A stretch of DNA of 64,000 nt from Butyricimonas virosa (GTDB lineage: Bacteria > Bacteroidota > Bacteroidia > Bacteroidales > Marinifilaceae): assembly GCF_025148635.1 (NCBI RefSeq), contig NZ_CP102269.1:1860001-1924000 (forward strand), read 5' to 3'. The stretch's first letter is position 1; every line of letters begins with the position of its first letter. A program made the translations under genes and the position numbers. The notes under the pieces are model-generated. The model was not told the origin of the DNA and searched no databases. It saw only the letters and a program-made list of their open reading frames with translations. Positions 34,276 to 41,693 of this stretch are shown in pieces.

Positions 34276-37089
34276 TTATTTATTTGTATATAGTGCTTTA
34301 CAATTATCTATAATTTCTTTTATAATAGCATTTGCAATTGGGTCACTGTGCGAAATATCCGCAGAATATAATAGTCCAATGACCAAAAGATTCTTCCATC
34401 TTTGAAAATTATCCCAAAATGGTAACTTCATCAATGTTTGAATTGAGACGGTTGTTGGATCAGAAGCATCGTCAAATGCTTGTAATGCATCATACACACT
34501 AATTTGTGTGTGTTTGATATCACTAGCCGCAGGCGACAAGTCAATAGCTAAATTACATGCTAGTGCTTTGGCACGTATATTTTCAATATCCTCATCCGTC
34601 ATATACATACGTCCTATTGAACTAACAAAATTGTTCAATGTCAGTGAGGCAAAATCAGCGATTGCATTTGGTAAATCATTATCAGGAAATACTCTCGAAT
34701 ACTGATCAATCTTGGTAGATATTGTTTTCTGAACGCCTAATTTCTTACAAAGGCTTTGTAGCATAAAAGCAACTTCATCTGAATGAGGAAGGTATTTTTC
34801 GAGTTTTTTAACCTGTTTATTGATAAATATAGCCCAGTAGTCCAAAATATTATTTGAAACAACATCAGCAACTGTTGCAGCAACACTGCATTCATTTGAA
34901 ACAACATCAGCAACAGTAAATCCATTTTCAGCAAACTCTTTTTCTAATGTCGCTATGTCACACGCATAGTAGTCGCATAATCTTTGGATATTAAGTTGCT
35001 TATCTTCATTTGGATTGATACCTGCTTGTGTCCTAATCAAGATTACTTCATTAAAATCTTTAGGGGTTTCTGTTTTCAAGATAACGATGTCATATGCAAT
35101 CTGTCGTAAATCCCCAACAGGTGTCATCAGTTGATCAATAATATAACCAAATATTTCTGGCTTCTTGCCAATTTGTGAATCTAGACGTCTGCGTATTTCT
35201 CCGGCTATTGTTCTTGTTCTTGCATTGTTTTCTTCTTTATTTTCTGGCTCATAATACGTATTTAGTTTGGCCAGCATTTCATTTCTTATTGCTTTTAATT
35301 CATTTAAATACTTTTCTCTTCTAGCAGCTTCCAATACGCTGGAGATTGCATCTAAATCACGAATAATAGCTTTAGAACCATCGCAATTTAAAGAAGACAC
35401 CTCGTCCCAAGATGCCTTAGGATTGGCAAAATGCTTCTTTACAAATTCGTTGTTAAGGAAGTTCCGTTCTAGATTATTAAAGTATTCTGGATAATCATCG
35501 TGGATATGTCGTGCTACTTCTGGTGATTTTGTCTTGTCATTGTAACCATCGAAGATTTGATTTTTCATTGACCAATAATAATCACGAAGTAAATAAATAC
35601 TTTGAAAAGCCTCAGAACGAAATAAACCGCCACGGGTTACCCAATTATCAAACCAAGTAGCAGGCTTGATAATTTCAGGCAGAACTGTCTTGAAACGTTT
35701 CCAGTGTTCAGAAAGCAACTCTGTATTAGTGGACGAATCATTTTTTGTCCTTTCTAATTCGATGTTGAATTTTGTTGCAATCAAAAACAATGGAGAAATC
35801 CCGTTAGTTCGTGTTAAATCTTCAGTACGTTCTTCGGGAGTTTTACCGATATTAGTTTCTATCCAATCATTAATAGTTTCTCCTAATGTTGGTTCATTCT
35901 TTTGATCGTTATGGTGACAGAATAAGACAGAACTTATTCTTAATGAACGGGAATACTTATTAAAAAGATATGCTACTTTACCACGACGTAGTATTGTTGG
36001 TAAGACTGTTCCTATTTCTTGTTCTTTGAATTTTTCACGAGAACGCGCTCCTGGAAAATCCAGCAAATCAATTTTGTTTAAAAATCGTCTATTCTCTGCA
36101 ATCTGTTTAGGTAGAACAAATGTTAATTCTGCAATGAGAGCTGACAATGATGACTTATTAAAATTGCTGCTCAACAGCTTCCCGTTTGTATCATATACGT
36201 CAGTAACCAATACATCGGTATCTGTTTCATGTTTTAATCCGCAAACTGAATCCAGCCACTCGATTTTTAGCAGTGTTCCTTTATCTCTAAGGACAGCGTC
36301 AAATGGGACATAAATGTCTGTTTTAAACTGTATCTTTTTATATTCATTTACTAATAGGCTAAAAAGATGGCTTAACTCTTCATTCTTATTCCATAGTATG
36401 CTAAATATCTTGACCCAATGCTCACTTGATACATACTGAATTTTGGGTGCGACAATCTTGCGGAAGTCTGAATGCGTAATGTTTACTGCATTAGCTCCCA
36501 AAACTTCTACAATATAATCACAGATGTCCTTTACATCATCTTCTGTAAGAACTTCTTGAACAGGTTCTGTCTTGTTCGCCCAAAGATACTGAACATTTAA
36601 TAATTCGACATTAATTGAGTCATGCAAAAGGACTTTGCTATTATCTATTTTAAGATCGTTATAATATGAGTCTATTAAAAGCATTAGCAAATCTGCAATG
36701 GAAAGATTTTTAATCTTTATAAAATCTTTCATAGCTTCGTTACTATTATTGATAGTAAATCTTGTTATTACACCTGTAGATTCGGTTTTAGAAGTATTAC
36801 CTCCGCTGGGATTCAAATCATCAATAAAACTATATTCTTTACCATCATTTATAATGACAAAAGGCGATTCTGCTGTTGACAACAGACTACTCATAAGATA
36901 GGATTTTCCAACCTGACTTTCGCCATATGCCGCAGCTGAACAATTTTCTGCTAATGCATTAGCAAATCTTCTCAGTTTTCTACGATACTCCTTCAGTTCT
37001 TCAACAGGAAATGTGCTTTTATCAAATTTTTTAGCCCATATTATCGAACGTTCAATTTCTGCTATTTGCGAGTTTATATCTTGTATCAT
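34276..37089 (-). CDS. SrfC-like large P-loop GTPase
   Basis: I start at 37089 (MIQDINSQIAEIERS), 13 bases after the SrfB stop; the ATG at 37131 would overlap that gene by 29 bases. From that start it has 937 residues. Walker A is GESQVGKS (56-63) and the G3 motif is DFPG (344-347, in NKIDLLDFPGARSREKF). Length, motifs and position behind an SrfB-like gene agree with the SrfC family of putative virulence factors, a dynamin-like large GTPase group. A 42-base tandem repeat near 34852-34914 duplicates TVADVVSN. It presumably works with the SrfB-like ATPase; no biochemical function is established. Confidence 0.75.
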   Translation of the reverse strand: MIQDINSQIAEIERSIIWAKKFDKSTFPVEELKEYRRKLRRFANALAENCSAAAYGESQVGKSYLMSSLLSTAESPFVIINDGKEYSFIDDLNPSGGNTSKTESTGVITRFTINNSNEAMKDFIKIKNLSIADLLMLLIDSYYNDLKIDNSKVLLHDSINVELLNVQYLWANKTEPVQEVLTEDDVKDICDYIVEVLGANAVNITHSDFRKIVAPKIQYVSSEHWVKIFSILWNKNEELSHLFSLLVNEYKKIQFKTDIYVPFDAVLRDKGTLLKIEWLDSVCGLKHETDTDVLVTDVYDTNGKLLSSNFNKSSLSALIAELTFVLPKQIAENRRFLNKIDLLDFPGARSREKFKEQEIGTVLPTILRRGKVAYLFNKYSRSLRISSVLFCHHNDQKNEPTLGETINDWIETNIGKTPEERTEDLTRTNGISPLFLIATKFNIELERTKNDSSTNTELLSEHWKRFKTVLPEIIKPATWFDNWVTRGGLFRSEAFQSIYLLRDYYWSMKNQIFDGYNDKTKSPEVARHIHDDYPEYFNNLERNFLNNEFVKKHFANPKASWDEVSSLNCDGSKAIIRDLDAISSVLEAARREKYLNELKAIRNEMLAKLNTYYEPENKEENNARTRTIAGEIRRRLDSQIGKKPEIFGYIIDQLMTPVGDLRQIAYDIVILKTETPKDFNEVILIRTQAGINPNEDKQLNIQRLCDYYACDIATLEKEFAENGFTVADVVSNECSVAATVADVVSNNILDYWAIFINKQVKKLEKYLPHSDEVAFMLQSLCKKLGVQKTISTKIDQYSRVFPDNDLPNAIADFASLTLNNFVSSIGRMYMTDEDIENIRAKALACNLAIDLSPAASDIKHTQISVYDALQAFDDASDPTTVSIQTLMKLPFWDNFQRWKNLLVIGLLYSADISHSDPIANAIIKEIIDNCKALYTNK
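34852..34914. repeat. 42-bp tandem repeat within the SrfC-like gene
   Basis: The 21-base string ATTTGAAACAACATCAGCAAC occurs at 34852-34872 and again at 34894-34914, a period of 42 bases, or 14 codons. It encodes the repeated TVADVVSN of the protein and looks like a recent in-frame duplication. Confidence 0.85.
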
Positions 37090-37102
37090 AATATAATTTG
37101 CA

Positions 37103-40100
37103 TTATTGAATATCAAAAGCTCCGGTGTCAAGCCAATAACGCTCGTCTGCTCCTAAACTTTGAATGTTTATCTCAATGTTACTATCTGCCAATTCGTTAC
37201 CTTTTTTGTCAGTAATAGCTGTAATTATTAATTTTTCTTTATCATCTTCATCGCGTTCAATAGATAGTTGAAAAGGCATTCGTAAACGTAAATCATCAAT
37301 TATTCCCTTAACCTTAGCAAGAGCTTGCGTTTCATTTATAGAAGTACCTTCTTGAATAGCTTTATTTCTTATGCGTTCAATCATCTTGTGTTGGTTAAAA
37401 TCAATGACATATAATTTTCTTGACGGATAAGAGTCCAATCCAATTTGTCGAACATTTAAAGTCGTAGGTAAAGAACTAACCATCAGTTCTCCCATATTTT
37501 TTTCTGGTGTTATGAAGTATTCTATCGGTTGTCCTTCCCGCGAAGATTCTATGTAATTAATTACAGATTTTAGTTTTTTATCTAATTGCGATTTGTCTAT
37601 TAAGAATTTATCAAGATTCCCAAGAGATGTAGCATAATAACCGACTAACGCTCCCATTGCAACGATGGTTTTTGCAGTGGCTTTCCCCGTGTTATTCTTA
37701 TTAGGATACCAATGTCCTACAAAATAATCATTCAACAATATTAAACGATTTGGAGACACTGAATAATATTTTAAAAAAATGTTGCGTATAGGAGATAAAG
37801 ACGAAGGTCGTCCCGACAACAATACAATGTCGCAATTATAGGCATACATTATAGTCGCAATTTTTTTTAATAGGGGTTCAAAAGCTCTTGATATAACATC
37901 AGAAACAGCAAATTTGTCAAACTCCCATTCAAGATCTTCCAAATCAAAAGAAAAATATTTCTTAAATCCCTCTTTTATCCGTTCATTAGGCGGACAATCT
38001 TCAAATACATCTGTATAACGTATTGTACAATCCTTAATGCCATTAGCTAACATATCAAGGAAACAATACATAAGTGGTATAGAATATTGTATATTGAAGT
38101 CTCTACGCAGCTTTCGATCAGAGATCGTTTGCCCTGTATAATCTGGGCCAAAAAAATTGCGCAGACGTTGACGATAATCAGTTTCAGAAAGCCCTTTCAA
38201 TTTCTTTCTAAAAGCACTATTGGGAGAGAAGAACATAATTTTTCTTATAAGTTCATTGAGCATCTCATCACCAGCGTAATAGTAACTATCGTAAAAAAGA
38301 GGTTCTGGAGTAATGGTTGTTACATCTCCCTTAGTATAAGAATAACGGCTAATCATTAAATCTGATGTTCCAGCACCAATATCCAAGGAGCCAATTGTTA
38401 ATTCTGGTTGAATGCTGTTTTGAGAAGTTTTCCCGTATAAATTAAAAAACTCTTGGCAGGAACCTTTATATTTCCAGCCAATTTCACCGTAGATATATAC
38501 TAATTGAGAGCAAGTTGCCTCATCGTAATACCATTTGCTTTCTGTATCTTTAAACGTAGTAACAGCAGGTGCAATATCAACACGAAAATCTTCATTCTTA
38601 AAAAGATTAAGTAGCTTTACTGCATCGCCAGCACATTTTACAAGAGCTTCTCTTTCAAGTTTAGACATGGCTGTAGGACAAGTAACAACCATACGCCGTA
38701 TGCGACGAGGTAATGTAATATCACCACGATCTATCCGATATTGATTATTGTTAATTTGTACCTGTGCTTGAACGAGCATCTCAAGAAAAGCAAAAGTCAT
38801 AAGAGATCGTCTTGAATAGTGATAAGATTGCCCTCCTGTACCATTGATTGCTAACTGCCCATTGCTTTGTAAGTGTTCTGAGATACCAGGAATATTTAAG
38901 ATGTGATTATCTTTTTCTCCATCAAGCACCATAAAGTTCCATTCATCTTTACTTTTATGCCCATCCCAAAGGTACCTTTTGGGACTTGACATAGTAGAAA
39001 GACTTTCTCTATTTGAAACAGATTCAGTTGCACGATGTATCAAATGATTCGCTTCTTTTCCAAGCCTTACAAAACTAGGATATACAAATTGTTTACTGCC
39101 TTGTATCCCAAAGTCGCCAAAATCTACTTTCCTAAATGCTAATCGCATATCAAAAGGTTCTTGATATGTATTGATTTTAGTACCTTTGGAGTCGGTTTTC
39201 AAAAGATTTGTATAGTCGATCAATTCCAACTGATTTACTTGATTGAAATTTGAATTGTCTTCAACAAGCAGTGCGGTTGTTCGCGAGTTGCCTATGTCAA
39301 TAACCATATCAACATCTTTCACCAAAGTATCTTTGTCTTTAAATAAGGATACCTTGGGGAATAGCTCATTCTGAGCAATATAATCGATTAATAAATAATA
39401 GGATGCTATATAGTTAAGTTTTTTACCAGACTTTATTTTACCTACGCTACTTATATTAGGATGAACTAAAGAAAACAAATAGTCATTTATGTATTCCCAC
39501 TCTTGTTTGGGTGAGCAATAATCCATAAGATAAAACTCCTGCTTACACACCTCAAATTTCATTTCAGTCATAAACTGATCTGGGAAAATAGGACATTCTT
39601 CATATTTACTATTTTGTTCTACGGTACGAGTATCAAATGCTAAAATCACATTATAGCGTTTGGTTTGTTCTGTAGAGTCAATAGGTATAAGCATAAATCG
39701 GCTCCAGTTTAGTGGACCAAATTTAAATTTCGTTTCACTACGTTTGAAGAAGTATGGCAGTGGCAACCATTTATTTTCAAAGAAATCTAAAGTATTACCT
39801 TTATCGGAGAAAGTCATTTTGTAAATTTCACCTGTACATTGCATCTCTTCATCAATCATCAAGGGGATTATACCCTCTTCAGCTAAAGAACTAACATCAA
39901 TGTCTCCACAGCCAGTGGCCTCTGATAAGAATCCATTATCAAAGAGCTTTTTTTTCTTAAAAAAGTACCTATTAGTTTCTGTTGTTACTTCATGGGCTAA
40001 ATCAAGAATCCATTCGCCATTTGTAGTATCATACCACTCGTGAAACCACAAACTAAACTTTTCCTTTATTCTGATTTCCAAAGGAAAAGTTGTAATGTGT

Positions 40101-40132
40101 ATGCCTGAATTTGCTATTAATGAATATGCCAT
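37103..40132 (-). CDS. SrfB-like Hsp70/actin-fold ATPase
   Basis: The protein has 1009 residues. Three nucleotide-binding motifs of the actin/Hsp70 fold are visible: VIDIGNSRTTALL (279-290, phosphate 1), LDIGAGTSDLM (584-593, phosphate 2) and CDIVLLSGRPSSLSPIR (767-783, adenosine). The N-terminal 260 residues are an added domain. Length and motifs match the SrfB family, found in Salmonella and many other bacteria as a neighbour of SrfC. It is the first gene of the operon and is preceded by a 325-base regulatory region with two dyads. I infer that it acts as an ATP-driven switch or chaperone for the GTPases. Confidence 0.85.
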   Translation of the reverse strand: MAYSLIANSGIHITTFPLEIRIKEKFSLWFHEWYDTTNGEWILDLAHEVTTETNRYFFKKKKLFDNGFLSEATGCGDIDVSSLAEEGIIPLMIDEEMQCTGEIYKMTFSDKGNTLDFFENKWLPLPYFFKRSETKFKFGPLNWSRFMLIPIDSTEQTKRYNVILAFDTRTVEQNSKYEECPIFPDQFMTEMKFEVCKQEFYLMDYCSPKQEWEYINDYLFSLVHPNISSVGKIKSGKKLNYIASYYLLIDYIAQNELFPKVSLFKDKDTLVKDVDMVIDIGNSRTTALLVEDNSNFNQVNQLELIDYTNLLKTDSKGTKINTYQEPFDMRLAFRKVDFGDFGIQGSKQFVYPSFVRLGKEANHLIHRATESVSNRESLSTMSSPKRYLWDGHKSKDEWNFMVLDGEKDNHILNIPGISEHLQSNGQLAINGTGGQSYHYSRRSLMTFAFLEMLVQAQVQINNNQYRIDRGDITLPRRIRRMVVTCPTAMSKLEREALVKCAGDAVKLLNLFKNEDFRVDIAPAVTTFKDTESKWYYDEATCSQLVYIYGEIGWKYKGSCQEFFNLYGKTSQNSIQPELTIGSLDIGAGTSDLMISRYSYTKGDVTTITPEPLFYDSYYYAGDEMLNELIRKIMFFSPNSAFRKKLKGLSETDYRQRLRNFFGPDYTGQTISDRKLRRDFNIQYSIPLMYCFLDMLANGIKDCTIRYTDVFEDCPPNERIKEGFKKYFSFDLEDLEWEFDKFAVSDVISRAFEPLLKKIATIMYAYNCDIVLLSGRPSSLSPIRNIFLKYYSVSPNRLILLNDYFVGHWYPNKNNTGKATAKTIVAMGALVGYYATSLGNLDKFLIDKSQLDKKLKSVINYIESSREGQPIEYFITPEKNMGELMVSSLPTTLNVRQIGLDSYPSRKLYVIDFNQHKMIERIRNKAIQEGTSINETQALAKVKGIIDDLRLRMPFQLSIERDEDDKEKLIITAITDKKGNELADSNIEINIQSLGADERYWLDTGAFDIQ

Positions 40133-40164
40133 ATTACTCTGTTATTTTGGGCTGTTGTTTGTCT

Positions 40165-40181
40165 AACTCTTACATAGAGTT
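40165..40181. promoter_or_regulatory. 17-bp operator-like dyad (site 1)
   Basis: AACTCT and AGAGTT are perfect arms around TACAT. The site begins 33 bases upstream of the SrfB-like start (40132). Its core, ACTCTTACATAGAGT, is the reverse complement of that of site 2 (40328-40344). Confidence 0.65.
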
Positions 40182-40305
40182 AGTACGCATTTTCATATCA
40201 TTGAATTTGTAGCATTTAAGTAATATGTTTGAGCAATTTCGTCAAACATTTACTCTCGAAAGTGAAACTTTTGCAAAGAAAAGCATACTATCTGCAAATA
40301 AATTT

Positions 40306-40315
40306 GTAACTTTGC
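40306..40315. other. GTAACTTTGC: possible att core or promoter box
   Basis: The string GTAACTTTGC matches both the GTAnnTTTGC core reported for CTnDOT-family attachment sites and the TAnnTTTG promoter box (rightward, 40307-40314). It lies 143 bases from the 3' end of the integrase gene. The two readings cannot be separated by sequence. A rightward promoter here would read antisense into the integrase gene. Confidence 0.3.
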
Positions 40316-40327
40316 AGGCGATTTATG

Positions 40328-40344
40328 CACTCTATGTAAGAGTG
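40328..40344. promoter_or_regulatory. 17-bp operator-like dyad (site 2)
   Basis: CACTCT and AGAGTG are perfect arms around ATGTA, the reverse complement of the site-1 centre TACAT. It lies about 195 bases upstream of the SrfB-like start. Two matched sites about 146 bases apart could support DNA looping. Confidence 0.65.
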
Positions 40345-40457
40345 AAAACTTTTCCCAAACAATCGCATTTTACCACGAGATATTAAGGCGCAAACATTTA
40401 GCATTCAATATTTTTTTATATCAAATGCAGCTAAATTTCCTATAACCAAATTGTTTT

Positions 40458-41681
40458 TTACTTGTTTCTCTCCAAAAGATTCAAAATCTTATTATTGGCA
40501 TTATCTATGACATCGGTTTGAATAGAGGCAAGGTAAATGCGTGTCGTTTCTTCATTGTCATGCCCCATACCAAGACTGATAGCCTGCATAGGTACATTTT
40601 TCGATTGGGCGATACTCGCCCAGGAATGCCGGGCCACGTACATGGTCAGTGGGATAGGGATTTTTGCAAGTTCTGCAATCTTCTTCAAATATCTGTTGAT
40701 TAACATCATTTTATTCAAATACTGCTTGCGTTCAGTTCCATCTTCCTTTGTGATAATAGGGAAAAGAAAAGGATTGTTTGAATCAAGATACTTATTGGCT
40801 ATTGCTTCCATTTGTTTTTCCCATTTTACAACTAACTGTTGCCCTGTTTTACGTCTGTTATATACAACAAAGCCGTTTGCAAGATTTTTCTTTTTCAGAT
40901 ATGCAATGTCAACGAAAGACATCCCACGCATATAAAAGGAGAATAGAAATATATCTCTTGCAAAATCAAGGGTTGGCGTTTGACTCAAATCCAAATCTTT
41001 AATCCTTTTGACTTCTTTTAGGCTGATCGCACGTTTGGAGGTTTTGTCTACTCCGGTATATACACGTTTGAAAGGCATATTCTGTTTTGTAAGCCCATCT
41101 TCTACTGCACGATTATAAACACTGCGCAATATCCTTAAATAAAACGATGTGGTATTTCGGCATAAATTGGAAATTCTCATGTGACTTTCATACTGACATA
41201 TTAGATGTTCATCTATCATATCAAAAAATAAATCTTCCTCATTCCTAAACTTCATAAAACTGAGAAGCATCTGTTTGTATGTTTCACTTGTCCGTTCTTT
41301 TCCTGCACTTTTCAATCTTTCTATTTGAATTTTAATATATTCAAAGACAGTTGTATTTTCAGTGGATAGGGCATAATACTCTTGTACTATTTTATCGGTA
41401 GTAAAAGGAAACCCATTGTTCTCTAAATTTTCAATGATTTTATGCAAGCGTTTTTTCTCCCACGTAACCTTTTCTCTGATAGATTTGATAAGCCCTTGTC
41501 TGTTTGGAGATACATACGTGGATTTGATAATATCATTACGATGCTTGTCCCACTCTGATTCTAATATCCGACAGGGTGTTCCTATCTGTTTTACCACTCT
41601 TTCGTGGATAACTTGAAAATACAAAGTGCCCTCTTTCTCAGGGAGAGAGGACACTCTAAACTTTAATTTTACTGATGCCAT
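40458..41681 (-). CDS. Tyrosine recombinase / integrase
   Basis: The protein has 407 residues. The N-terminal 105 residues form an arm-binding domain, then a SAM-like core-binding domain (RTSETYKQMLLSFMKF). The catalytic residues are R252 (in FYMRGMSFVDIAYL), K278, R351 (MYVARHSWAS, with Tyr in place of the usual His before it, as in many Bacteroidetes integrases), H374 (GMGHDNEETT) and Y383. It lies 12 bases downstream of the coupling ATPase gene in the same direction and is AT-rich, more like the cargo than the backbone. It could integrate the element or only the cargo. It is not at a visible end of the element, so its att sites remain unknown. Confidence 0.9.
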   Translation of the reverse strand: MASVKLKFRVSSLPEKEGTLYFQVIHERVVKQIGTPCRILESEWDKHRNDIIKSTYVSPNRQGLIKSIREKVTWEKKRLHKIIENLENNGFPFTTDKIVQEYYALSTENTTVFEYIKIQIERLKSAGKERTSETYKQMLLSFMKFRNEEDLFFDMIDEHLICQYESHMRISNLCRNTTSFYLRILRSVYNRAVEDGLTKQNMPFKRVYTGVDKTSKRAISLKEVKRIKDLDLSQTPTLDFARDIFLFSFYMRGMSFVDIAYLKKKNLANGFVVYNRRKTGQQLVVKWEKQMEAIANKYLDSNNPFLFPIITKEDGTERKQYLNKMMLINRYLKKIAELAKIPIPLTMYVARHSWASIAQSKNVPMQAISLGMGHDNEETTRIYLASIQTDVIDNANNKILNLLERNK

Positions 41682-41693
41682 TCTATTACATAT

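Larger units (their letters stand above)
40133..40457. other. Regulatory intergenic region of the srf-like operon
   Basis: These 325 bases separate the integrase stop (40458) from the SrfB-like start (40132). They hold the two dyads and the GTAACTTTGC string, and are strongly AT-rich. I found no consensus promoter with both boxes on the minus strand, so the start of the operon transcript is unknown. No protein-coding frame is convincing. Confidence 0.6.
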
